Notes under the pieces: generated by a model
Database searches by the model: none
Told to the model about the DNA's origin: nothing
What the model saw: only the letters and a program-made list of their open reading frames with translations
From: Rhizomys pruinosus
Taxonomy: Eukaryota; Chordata; Mammalia; Rodentia; Spalacidae
Direction of reading: 5' to 3'
Assembly: GCA_009823505.1 (NCBI GenBank)
Contig: VZQC01013305.1
Location: 566,403 to 630,402, forward strand
Length of the DNA: 64,000 nucleotides
Part shown: positions 53,036 to 63,867 of the stretch, one piece after another
How positions within the stretch are numbered: position 1 is the first letter of the stretch
Layout of the letters: each line of letters starts with the position of its first letter
Program-made: the position numbers and the translations under genes

Positions 53036-54140
53036 TCTATTATTCTTTTGAAGATCAGATCAATACCATTCTCTTGGGATTCTTCTCTTTCCACTCTTCC
53101 TATAATGCTGAGGTTTGATCTTTTCATAGTGTCCCATATTTCCTGGTTGTTACACTTTTGTGTATTTTTTAATTTTTCATAATCTTTACTTGCAGTATTT
53201 TATTGTAATAATTACTTTATTGTAATAACTACTGCAAGTAATACTGCAAGTATTACTTGCAGTATTACTTGCAGTAGTTGTTCTGTGTTATCTTCCAGGT
53301 CTGATATTCTTTGTTCTGTTTCTTCCATTCTATTTCTGAGGCTTTTTCCATTTCTTTCCTCTTGATTGGATGAGTGTTCTATTTCCTTTTTCATTTCAGC
53401 CTATGATTTCTTTAGTATTTCCACTTGCTTTTGGAGCTTCTCAATCTCTTTTTGTAGCTCCTTGTTTTGCTGGTTGGCTTCCTTTTTCAGTGTTTCCACT
53501 TCTTTCCAGACTTTGTCATTTTCTCTCTCTAGTTCTTTCTTCATTTCTGTCATTTTCTCCCTTTAGTTCTTTCTGAAATTTGTCATTGTCTCCCTCTATT
53601 TCTTTCTTGAGTTTTTCATTCTCTCTCGTTAGTTCTCTGACTTGTGCTTTATATTCTTTGATTTCTCTGAATATGTCTGCAATTGATCCTCCAAGATCTG
53701 TGTCTTGGGTCACCACCGGTATGATCCCACTGTAGAAATCTCCCAAAGGGTTGGTAGAGCTTGGTGTGGAATTATCCTGCACCTTTCCCGTGTTGTCCCT
53801 TCCTTATGTCCCTGTCATGTGGGTTTCCCTTTTTTGCCTGTATTCTGATGTGAATCACAAATGCCTCTTCACTGTGTTGAAGGCTTGTTTTGCTTGACTC
53901 CTTCAGATGCCTTTATGTCTCCTTGTTTATGGAGTTTTGACTTGTCTAGGTTTCAGGCTTTCAATTTTGTTTATATATTGGAAGTCTAATTCACTCTTCC
54001 CTTTCTGTTCTGAAAATTCTCCAAAAAATCCACTTGGACACTATCTCAGCAATTCCAGTTGGCTGGTGGGTGGGGGGTATTTGCTTGGCTTAGCCCATGC
54101 CCCAGTACTCTGTGCTTCAATTGGTCCTGGGAATTCCCTG
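53036..54140 (-). mobile_element. LINE-1 fragment: ORF1 N-terminal half and 5' UTR
   Basis: Starts abruptly in ORF1 at the monomer end of the preceding element. Coiled-coil frames lie at 53782-53516 (ELTRENEKLKKEIEGDND) and 53394-53212. 5' UTR to 54140. The ORF1 C-terminus and ORF2 are missing. Confidence 0.8.
53227..53279. repeat. Perfect 26-bp-arm palindrome with 1-nt centre
   Basis: Arms 53227-53252 and 53254-53279 are exact reverse complements built from repeats of ACTTGCAGTA. Inserted in L1 ORF1, where related copies have no such sequence. Confidence 0.95.
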
Positions 54141-54603
54141 GTCTAAGCTCTATGCACACAAGTCACACAGTGGCAAGAGGCCCACCTTTAATACCAGATT
54201 ACAGGGTGACTCCTCCCTGACAGCAACACCAGACAATGATTTAACTATCCAACAAACCTAAGAAACAGTAATCCAACAACCTAGAGATAGATCTATCTAA
54301 CAATCTGACTGGCTGAAGCACCTCGCTCCTAACAGTGCTTCAGGTGTTCCTGGGAAGTCCCTGGTCTAAGCTCTATGCACACAAGTCACACAGTGGCAAG
54401 AGGCCCACCTTTAATACCAGATTACAGGGTGACTCCTCCCTGACAGCAACACCAGACAATGATTTAACTATCCAACAAACCTAAGAAACAGTAATCCAAC
54501 AACCTAGAGATAGATCTATCTAACAATCTGACTGGCTGAAGCACCTCGCTCCTAACAGTGCTTCAGGTGTTCCTGGGAAGTCCCTGGTCTAAGCTCTATG
54601 CAC
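54141..54603 (-). repeat. L1 5'-UTR monomers, 223-bp type, two identical units
   Basis: 54141-54363 and 54364-54586 are identical on inspection; a 17-base stub of a third follows. Units contain CCCACCTTTAATACCAG and GGCTGAAGCACCTCGC. Confidence 0.92.
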
Positions 54604-54619
54604 TCTGAGCATCTAGTGT

Positions 54620-54841
54620 TTTTCTTTAATTTTATTTATTTTTATGTGTATGAATGTACTGTTTGCATGTAGGTTTGTGCAACCATGTCGTGCAATGCCT
54701 TTTAGGTCAGAAGAGGGTGTCAGATTCCCCTGGAACTGGAGTTGATGACGGTTCTCAGCTGCCATGTGGGTGGTGGGGATCGAACCTTGGTCTTCTGCAA
54801 GAGCGGTCAGCACTCTTAATTGCAAGGCCTTCCTCCAGTCC
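54620..54841 (-). mobile_element. B2-type SINE (short form) with TSD
   Basis: GCATCTAGTGTTTT before and ACATTTAGTGTTTT after the element. Lacks the 17-bp duplication. Confidence 0.93.
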
Positions 54842-55324
54842 CCACATTTAGTGTTTTAACAATTACATGATGTTGAGAATTTCTTTTCTGGTCCTGTCTA
54901 TTTGGTGTTCTATGTGCTTCTTGTATTTGTATGGATTTTTCTTTTTTCAGTTTGGAGAAATTTTCTTCTATTATCCTGTTGAAGATCTGGTCAGTAGTGT
55001 TGTCTTGGGATTCTTCTTCCTCTGTCCCTATGATGTGGAGGTTTGGTCTTTTCATAGTGTCCCACATTTCCTGGTTGTTCCACTCTTGGGTTTGTTTAAA
55101 TTTTTCATAATCTTTACTTGAGCATTCTAGTTTGTCCACGTTATCCTGTAGGTCTCTTATTCTTTATTCTTCTTCTTCCATTATGTTTCTGAGGCTTTTC
55201 TTTTTCCCATTCTTTCCCAGTGATTGGATGAAAGTTCATTTTCCTTTTTCATTTAATCCTGTGATTTCTTTAGTGTTTTCACTTCCTTCTGGAGCCTGTC
55301 ATTTTCATCTTGTTGCTCCTTGGT

Positions 55325-55780
55325 TCATTGGTCATTTTCTTTCTTTTTTTTTTTTTTTTTAATTTTGGCCTGGGATCCTTTCAGCATTTCCACTTTCTTC
55401 CAGAGTTTGTAATTTTCTCCCTTTAGTTTGTGGCAACGTTTGTCTTTATTTCCTTCTAGGTCCTTCTTGAGTTTTTCAATCTCTCCCCTTAGTTCTTCCC
55501 AACATTTGTCATTATCACCCTCTTGGTACTTCTGGAGTTTTTCATTCTCTTCCCTTAATTCTCTAATTTCTTTGAATATGTCCATAATTCTTCTTCTAAG
55601 TTCCGTTTCTTGGTTTCCTTCCATGGAGAACTCATTGTAAGAATCTTCTGGAGAGTTGGTAGAGTTCGGTGTGGATTTATTATGAGCTTTTCCCATGTTA
55701 TGTTTTCTTTGTGTCTTTGGCCTGTGGATTTGTTTGTTCATTTGTTCATTTGGATACTGGTGCATCAACATTGGCTGCAC
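55325..55780 (-). pseudogene. L1 ORF1 N-terminal frame with expanded coiled coil
   Basis: After MGKAHNKSTPNSTNSPEDSY the frame reads repeated heptad-rich blocks (EKLQKYQEGDNDKCWEEL, EKLKKDLEGNKDKRCHKL, YKLWKKVEMLK). It ends in a Lys run caused by a T-rich slippage tract at 55343-55360. Confidence 0.75.
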
Positions 55781-55990
55781 AGATTATAATCACTAATTCT
55801 GTGCCTGCTATATCCTCTTCACCACTGCTCCCCCAGGCTGAGTGATGGAGGTGGTTGCTATCTTGGCCCCTGTGCCAGTACCCCATTCGCCAACTCACAC
55901 CATGTGCTGGGGGGAAGCTGGTATCATGCTGTGTGCTGTATGTGCATGTAACTCCACCCACATCACATGCTGGAATCCAAAGGTCGGAAG

Positions 55991-56138
55991 GTCCTGGGAA
56001 TTTTTCTGGGACTGTGTTACTTCACATAACATAATATCTTCTAGTTCCATCCATTTACCTGCAAAGTTCATCATGTCATCTTTCTTTACCGATACATAGA
56101 CCTCCATTCGGTAGATGTACCACATTTTCTCCAAGAGA
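55991..56138 (-). mobile_element. LINE-1 3'-end scrap
   Basis: About 150 bp of the ORF2 C-terminal region in antisense (TTTTTCTGGGACTGTGTTAC to CCACATTTTCTCC). Homologous to plus-strand 58675-58800, so it is a separate insertion and not part of the next element. Confidence 0.8.
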
Positions 56139-59100
56139 TTTTTTTAAAGCATAAACAAGATAGACATATCTTTAGCCCAGTTTATCAAAAGAAGCAAAGA
56201 ATAAATCCAAGTCAACAAAATTAGAAATTAAAGGGAAACATCACAATAGATAGCAAAAATGTTCTGAAAATCATGGAGGAATACTTCAAAAACTTACACT
56301 CCACTAAATTTGAAAACCTAAGAGAAATGGATGAATACCTGAAATCATGGAATCTATCAAAACTTAACCAGAGATTGACAGCTTAAATTGACTCATAATA
56401 AAGGAGGTAATTTAAACTGTAGTAAAAAACCTCAAACCTAAAAAAAAAAATAATAATAATCCCAGACCCAGATGGATTCATGGTAGAATTCTATAAGACA
56501 TTGAAAGAAGACCTACAGCCACTACTACTCAAAGTATTCAAGAGGATATAAACAGAAGGAAGTATCGCAAATTCCTTCTATGAAGCCAGCATCACTCTAA
56601 TACCAAAACCAGGCAAAGATACAACCAAAAAAAGAAACTATAGGCCCATTTCATTAATGAACATAAGATGCAAAATTTCTCAACAAAATACTTGCAAACC
56701 ACACACAGGCACACATCAAAAAGTTCATCTACCATGACCAAGTTGTATTCATACCAAGGATGCAGGGATGGTTCAAAATAATTAAATCAATAAATATCAC
56801 AAAGCACATAAATGGACTGAAAGACGAAAAAACACATGGTCATCTCAATTGATGCAGAAAAGTCCTTTGACAAAATTCAATAAGCCTTCTTGTTTAGAGT
56901 ACTGAAGAGAATTGGACCAGAGGGAACATTCCTCAACATAATCAAAGCCCTATACAACAAACCCATAGCCAACATTATCCTAAATGTGGCAAAACTGAAT
57001 GTGTTCCATTTAAAGTCAGGAACCTGGCAAGGCTGCCCTCTATCTCCACTCCTTTTCAATATAGTGCTTGAAAGGTTTGTAAGAGCAATAAGAGAAGAAA
57101 AGGAAATTAGAGAAGTACTAAATGGAAAAGAGGAGGTCAAACTATTCCTTTTTGCAGATGACATGTTAGTTTAGCTATGGTACGATAAAAACTCCACCAG
57201 AAAACTGCTAGAAACCAGCAACAGTTTCAGTATTTTGTTGGGGCACAAAATGAACCTATAAAATTTGGTAGCTTTTATTTACACCAAGAACATGCAATTG
57301 GAGACAGAATACAAGGAGAGTTTTCCATTCACAATAGCCTCTGAAAAAAAATATCTAGGAATGAACCTGACCAAGGACACTAAAAATATCTAAAATGATT
57401 TTTTTTAAATCCCTCAAGAAGGAGACTGAAGAAGATACCAGAAGATGGAAGGACCTCCCATGCTCATGGATTGAAGAATTAATAAAGTAAAAATTACCAT
57501 CCTGCCCAAATTAATATAGAGATTCAATGTAGTCCCAATTAAAATCCCCACAAGCTTCTTCACAGACCTAGAAAATACATCCTAAAGTTCATATGGAAAA
57601 ACAAATGTCCCTAGATGGCAAAAGCAATCCTGAGCAAAAAGAGCGATACAGGAGTGTTTACCATACCCGATTTCAAACTATATTACAGGGCTATAATCAT
57701 AAAAATAGCCTGATATTTTCACAAAAACATTCCTGTAGATCAAGGGATCAAAACCGAGGATCCAAACCTGTGCACATCCAATTTCAGCCACCTCATATTC
57801 AATACAAAGGCCAAGAAGACTCAATGGCGGAAAGAGCATCTTCAGCAAACAGTGTTGGCATAATTGAATCAACACTTGGGGAGAAGAATAAAAGTAAACC
57901 CTTACCTCTCACCTTGCACAAAAGTCAACTCCAAATGGATTAAAGACTTCAATGTACAACCAGAAACTCTGAAAATTATAGAAGAAAACATTGGTAGTAA
58001 TCTACGAGTCATATGAGTATGAAAAGACTTTCTAAATCAAACAACAGCTGTGAAAATATAAGGTCAACTACTGACAAATGTGACTTTTTTAAACTCAAGA
58101 GATTCTCTTTCGTGAAAGAAACAATCAAAGAAGTGAAGAGAAAACCCACAGAGTGGGAGATAGAGCATTAACATCCAGAGTATATACACTTCTCAAAATC
58201 AAAGGAGCAAGAGAACAAATGACCCACTTAAAAGATGGAGTCAAGAGCTGAATAAAGACTCCACAAATGATGAAGTAAAGCTGGCTGATATACATCTTAA
58301 AAAGTGTTCAGTGTAGTTAATGATTAAGGAAATGAAAATTAAAGCCAATTTAAGATTTCATCTTACTCCAGTAAGACTAGCTAGTGTCAAGAAAACAAAG
58401 GATACCAAATGCTGGAGAGGTTGTGGGGAAAGGGAAGCATTCATACCCAGCTGGTGGGAATGCAAACTCATGCAACCCCTATGGAAATAATGTGGAGAAC
58501 TCTTACGAAACTGAAAATGAGCTTACCACCTGACCCAGTCACACCACTCCTTTGTATATACCCACAGGACTCATCCTATAAAAGACATACATGCACATCT
58601 ATGTTTTTGGAGCTGTATTCACAACAGTGAAGAGCTGCAATTAACTCAAGTGTCCCTCAATCGATGAGTGGATAAAGAAAATGTGGTATATCTACACCAT
58701 GGAATTCTATACAGTGGTAAATAAACATGACATCATGAACTTTGCAGGTAAATGGATGGAACTAGAAGCCATTATGTTAAGTGAAGTAATGCAGTCCCAA
58801 AAAAACGATGTATGGTGTCCCTCATTTGTGGTTGCTAAGGCAAACTGAATAAATCCTTTTTTCTTTTCTTTTTTTATTTTTCATAAATATAATACCTGAT
58901 GTTAACACATCAACTTGCTTTGTAATGTAGGGAAGTAAAGGAACATTGTTTCTTTACAATCTTACTATCAAAATGGGAAACACTGAACATGTTTTGGAAT
59001 TAACCTAGAATTTGTTTTCAGATGTGATAATTTTGAAATTTCTATGGTGTACATAGAGGCATATTTTGGAATGATATAAATGAGAAGGAACAACAAGAAC

Positions 59101-59330
59101 AATAAAGACTGACTGGAACAGTAAACTTAAGCCCCAAACGCTAAACTTCAGCCTCAAAAAAAATAAATTAAAATAAATTAAAAAACGACTGAGAAAATGA
59201 TGAAAGATATATAGGGCATAAATGCATGAGATATGATGGGGAGGGGGCAAGGAAGGGAAATTGGGTCTAAATTTGATTAAGAAATGTTGTATAAAGTATG
59301 AAATACAGAAACTTCATTAAAAAAGTATTT
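56139..59330 (+). mobile_element. LINE-1, 5'-truncated, plus strand
   Basis: ORF2 from upstream of RT to its end (about 58850), then a 3' UTR ending TTAAGAAATGTTGTATAAAG...CATTAAAAAAG. It is the only long plus-strand L1 in the window. ORF2 is broken by many stops. Confidence 0.85.
56890..57174 (+). pseudogene. L1 ORF2 reverse transcriptase segment
   Basis: 94-codon open stretch with [19 protein letters not shown] and FLFADDMLV (both catalytic Asp present). Flanked by stops on both sides. Confidence 0.85.
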
Positions 59331-59334
59331 GTTT

Positions 59335-59472
59335 TTGGCTTTTTGAGACAGGGTCTCGCTTTTAGTCCCAGCTGACCTGGAACTGACAATGTAGGTCAGG
59401 TTGGCCTTGAACTCATAGAGATCCACCTGCCTCTACCTCCTGAGTGCTGGGATTAAAGGAATGCACCTGTTT
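59335..59472 (-). mobile_element. B1 SINE
   Basis: TTTTTGAGACAGGGTCTCGC to GATTAAAGGAATGCACC. Inserted at the A-rich 3' end of the plus-strand L1. Confidence 0.9.
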
Positions 59473-60103
59473 TAAAATGTACAAGTAATACATTTTGCCA
59501 CAGACATTTTATGTTTTTATTTAAATGATCAAATTCACGTTGCCCATGAGTCTAGATACCTGCTGTAATATATGTATTGATTTGTACATGTTGAAATGTG
59601 CTTTTCTTCTTGGAATAAAAATTTTAGGGCGTACATTGTTTGAAAAAGAACAGGGAGACTTACAAGTAGCCAGAGAGCATGCCCAAGTACCAGGAACTTC
59701 AACCTGGCTAAACCTACATGTACATTGATCCTACTGAGTCTGCAATTTGAAGAAAAATATTTCCTTAAATGAAGTATTTTGTTAACTGAATGCTTCTTTG
59801 TTAACTCAACTGCCCCTGGTCTGGTGAAACTGTGGTGATATGATATAATTGTTATTGGCTTTGCTCCTGGAATGAAATAATTGTGGATTTAAGCTATATA
59901 ATCCACACTATAAAACCTTTCCTGGACAAGAGTTATTTTGGGGGGTGTTAGACCTCATTCTGCCAACCAGCTAATAAAAGACTCCAGATTCGACCATCAA
60001 AAAACAAAAACAACACTAACACACAAAATAAAAAAAATAATGATAATATAATATTGTTTTAGACATTTAAAATGTTTATAAATATGGATATTCCCAGTTT
60101 TCA
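59473..60103 (+). other. Possible old LTR, otherwise unrecognised
   Basis: ACTATAAAACC near 59908 and GCTAATAAAAGAC near 59970, followed by a short 3' stretch, resemble LTR promoter and polyadenylation signals. No termini or TSD could be fixed. Confidence 0.35.
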
Positions 60104-60118
60104 TTAGTGTTTCTTTTT

Positions 60119-60360
60119 TTAATTAATTTTATTTATTTATGTATGTGTATGAATGTACTGTCTGCAAGCAAGTTTGTGCACCCGTGTCGTGCAATGCCAC
60201 GGAGATCAGAAGAAGGGCGTCGGATTTCCCTGGAACTGGAGTTCTCCTGGAATTGGAGTCTCAGACGGTTCTCGGCCGCCATGTGGGTGCTGGGGATCGA
60301 ACCCGGGTCCTCTGCAAGAGCGGTCGGCACTCTTAACTGCTAGGCCATCTCTCCAGCCCC
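60119..60360 (-). mobile_element. B2-type SINE (long form) with TSD
   Basis: TAGTGTTTCTTTTTTAA occurs at both flanks (about 60104 and 60361). Near-consensus, so young. Confidence 0.95.
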
Positions 60361-60394
60361 TAGTGTTTCTTTTTTAATGGATGAATTTCTTTAT

Positions 60395-60448
60395 TTCTTT
60401 ATTTTATTATTTATTTATTTATGTGTATGAATGTGCTGTCTGCATGTA
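60395..60448 (-). mobile_element. B2-type SINE 3' scrap
   Basis: Tail plus TATGTGTATGAATGTGCTGTC. The element is cut short where the next B2 begins. Confidence 0.75.
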
Positions 60449-60449
60449 G

Positions 60450-60494
60450 GGTTTTTTTAATCGATTAATTTCATTTTTAATTAATTAATTAATT

Positions 60495-60527
<33 letters not shown>

Positions 60528-60739
60528 TTCGAATGTACTGTCTGGATGTAGGATGGTGCACCCATGTCGTGCAATGCTGCGGAGGTCAGAAGAGGGTGTC
60601 AGATTCCCCTGGAACTGGAGTTCTCCTGGAATTGGAGTTACAGACGGTTCTCGGCCACCATGTGGGTGCTGGGGATCGAAACCGGGTCCTCTACAAGAGC
60701 AGTCAGCACTCCTAACCACTAGGCCATCTCTCCAGCCCC
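60450..60739 (-). mobile_element. B2-type SINE (long form)
   Basis: Tail of (AATT)n and (TTTA)n microsatellites (60478-60529), then a complete body with the 17-bp duplication, ending CATCTCTCCAGCCCC. Confidence 0.93.
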
Positions 60740-60849
60740 TCACTGGTGTTTCTTAAGAAAAATTTCTTAATATGGACCAAGAAAACATTTCTAAATATTA
60801 TCAGCAAATATTGATATTATGTTGTGAATGTCAGTATATTCTTTTGGAA

Positions 60850-60975
60850 ACAGGTTCTTACTGGGTAAACCTGGATGGCATGGAACTGCTTATACATTCT
60901 AGACTGGACTTAAAGTCACAGACATCTGGCTGGCCCTACGTTTGAGTTCTGGGATTTAAGACATGAATCAATTTA
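60850..60975 (-). mobile_element. B1 SINE, very old
   Basis: Degraded antisense B1 (GGATGGCATGGAACTGC, CTAGACTGGAC, TGGGATTTAAGACATGAA). Confidence 0.55.
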
Positions 60976-61689
60976 CTGGGTTTGTATTAGTTTCGGTTCT
61001 CCATGTCCTTTGTTTTCACAGGTAGCTACTACTAGAATTCTACTAATTTTGTCTCCCTGATGCTTAATTTTTTCAATTACTATTGCTGAGACCAGAGCTC
61101 ATTCTTTGTGTGTTCATGAACATTGCCATTCTTTGTTTATACTGTGAAAAAATCTTCACTGTTCCCTTTGATCTTCAGTTTACCCTCAGTAGGTCATTCA
61201 TATATACTTCCAAAATACCTCTTTCTTTTTGCAAGCCTGTTTTTGTTTTTATCTTCCCATTCTATATTCTGATGGTTATGCATGACAGGAATCTCTGTTT
61301 AAGCTATATTTATTATACTTCTCCATCAATCACATGTTTCTACATAACTGCTTTCCTTGAATCCACTGACTATGTACTTTTGGGTTCTGGTAGCAGCACT
61401 CCCCTACATATTTTTAATTTCTTTTCATTCATTGAAATTATGATCTTCTCCCAATAATCCAGATGCAGTCTTCAAATTCTCCATCATACTTACAGGAAAC
61501 TAGATTTTCTTTTTCCAATATCAACCATTTTTGTTTTACTTTTTAAAATGTTACTTCTTGGAAAAAAAGACCAATCATATGTTAGCCTTTTGTTAGTTCT
61601 CCATAGAACTTCACATAGTACTTATGACATTATAAGTGATAGAGTAAATCATTGCTGAATGATAAGGTAAAGAATTCAAATTCAAGCTA
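60976..61689. other. AT-rich sequence, nothing recognised
   Basis: The plus-strand 124-codon frame at 61083-61457 has hydrophobic low-complexity content typical of T-rich non-coding DNA. Confidence 0.4.
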
Positions 61690-61803
61690 TATCAGTGGGT
61701 CTACTGGCACATGCATATATCTTCAATATAAGAGAGAATTGAACAGGCATCTGAATTACTGAAGGCTGCACTGGACTATACATGGAGACCCTGTCTTTTA
61801 AAA
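61690..61803 (+). mobile_element. B1 SINE, very old
   Basis: Remnant ending ACATGGAGACCCTGTCTTTTAAAATAAAG. Confidence 0.5.
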
Positions 61804-61959
61804 TAAAGAAACAGTAATGTGAATTATTTTCCATAAGTTGAGATACTCAAAGCACAGATCATTTTCCTTTAGTAAATGTGTGCCACCTTGACATTTAAGT
61901 AGATGGTAATATGATGATTGATAAAATATCATCACTATGTTGATATTTTCTGAGAAGAC

Positions 61960-62345
61960 CCTGTAGTCTTCTTATGTATACATCTTCTCATTCCCCTTTG
62001 CTTTTTCTGCTCCCAAATTAGCAGCCTCCCACAGCACCCCATCACCCCAATATTTTATGTATTCCATCACATGTGTTAAGGCCCCATTGAGTCAAGTTAG
62101 TGTCCCCAGATATCCCTCAGTCCAAGTTCATTCACTGGGTTTTAATTATCCTATATAGACTCTACCATTTTTTGATGATCTGCTCTTCTTCATCCACCAG
62201 TAATCAGTTGCTATTAGTTTTTCGGCTAATATTGAGGTCTCCTTCCCATTTCCATATGTCTATGAGTGCTTTTGTGTGCTTGAGCTTGCACAGGTCTTGC
62301 ATATGCTGTCAGCATTGCTGTAGATTCATATGAGTAGGGTCCAGG
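61960..62345 (-). mobile_element. Possible L1 3'-UTR-like fragment
   Basis: C- and T-rich antisense-like sequence (CCCCATTGAGTCAAG, TCCAAGTTCATTCACTGGG) resembling old L1 3' UTRs. Weak. Confidence 0.3.
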
Positions 62346-63867
62346 AGCTTGTAGGTCTCTTATTTCTGTATGGTTATATATAGAATTATTTTACTGAAAA
62401 TAATGTGAATTACTTGAATATTTAATGATTCCCTTTTCAAAATCTATTTTATGTTTTGTGACATGTGATGACAAAGTACACAATGAAATATTACATAAAT
62501 CTTTATCATAGCATAACTCAAATATTATATTTTAGGATTTGGCAGAAATGGATAATAATGAAATATGTTTTTGGTTGCGATATCAAACTCAAAGAATAAA
62601 TGACCAAATTCTAAAGAAAACTTGTGAGAGAAATTGTGTATGATATTTCAAATTGGAAAGGCAGATTAATGGAATCCCTGAAGAGTTTTATTCATTATGT
62701 ATGAAAGTCATGAATGAGAAAAGAAATACGCTTACATTTTTCTTTCCTAATAGCAACAGCAAGAGTTCAGTCCATGTTATCTTGATGAGAAGACACTTTG
62801 AAGAAGGAACTTGTACCTAAGTAATGTAATTCCAGTGTCAGGTAACAAAAAATGTTTACACAAGAAATGTTGGTTAACATGATTTTAGTCATGAACTTGT
62901 TTATCTCTCATCTTTCTTTTCCAAACACCATCTAGTTAAGTCACTACCAAATATTCATATGTTTATTAAGCTTTAAGATCTTTTGTTGTGCTACTTAATT
63001 TCATTTTTCTGGCAGTGATAATTTTTATCAATAAAGAATAAAATGTGATTTTTGACTTAGTGAATTTTTCATTCCTCAAAGTACAAATTCCGGTTTCAAA
63101 TGGTTACACGAGGTTGTTTCATTTCTTTTACTGAATGGGTCTCATCTTGTATCTCAGATAGGTGTCCAACATTTGACCTCAAGTGATTCTCATACCTCAG
63201 CCTATTTCAACTAGTTCAGACCCTTTAGGTAGGAGCTACCATCCTTGTCTTATATTGATATTCTTAAGAAAATCCTCTCTAAAATCTAATCCTCATGATT
63301 ACAGATTCCAATTTAATAAAATAAACTTTCCTCTGTTCACTTGGTGTATTTTGTGTTAATAATAAATAGGCAAGGCAAAAATGAAGCTTAGACCATTTAT
63401 ACAAGACAAAAACATCAAAATATCTTTTCTATTTGGTTTGTTAAAAGGAACCACCTGGTGTTGTAGCTGCCTTGTACAGTGCTTACGTAGCATGTGTAGA
63501 CTTGGGATTAATCCTTAACATTGCCACACTCCCACCAAGTAAATGTCCACTTTCAAATACTTCATTATAATATTGTCATATCGTTATGGGATCAACAAAC
63601 GAGTTCTCTATGAACAAAACTACTTACAAATGTTCAAAGACTTCACAAAATTTCAAAGAGAAAGTCCCTGGACTTTCTCTTCACTGTAAATATTTAGTAA
63701 TTTTATAGAAGTTTAATTTTCATATTCATCATCAAACATGAGTAGTTAACCATAAGACCTGGCTTTTTAACTGTATTTAACAGAGAAACTTAGAATGCAT
63801 TTGATTTAATTAAAATGGAAGAAATTTCACATAAGACTGAAATCAGTTAATGTTAAATTTTTTGGAC
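62346..63867. other. AT-rich sequence with one old B1, no gene
   Basis: No supported frame. A degraded antisense B1-like stretch occupies about 63120-63242 (TTTGACCTCAAGTGATTCTC). Confidence 0.4.

Larger units (their letters stand above)
54604..55990 (-). mobile_element. LINE-1 fragment: ORF1 and 5' UTR
   Basis: ORF1 C-terminal part begins directly after the monomer stub. It is interrupted by a B2 at 54620. The N-terminal frame lies at 55780-55325 (MGKAHNKSTPNS start) with an extended coiled coil. 5' UTR to about 55990. Confidence 0.8.

Noticed and set aside
55991..59330. Minus scrap plus plus-strand L1 as a twin-priming inversion
   Set aside because: The minus segment duplicates a region also present in the plus segment (58675-58800), so it is a separate insertion.
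61083..61457. 124-codon plus-strand frame as a membrane protein
   Set aside because: Hydrophobicity follows from T-rich sequence; no start context, splice signals or homology.
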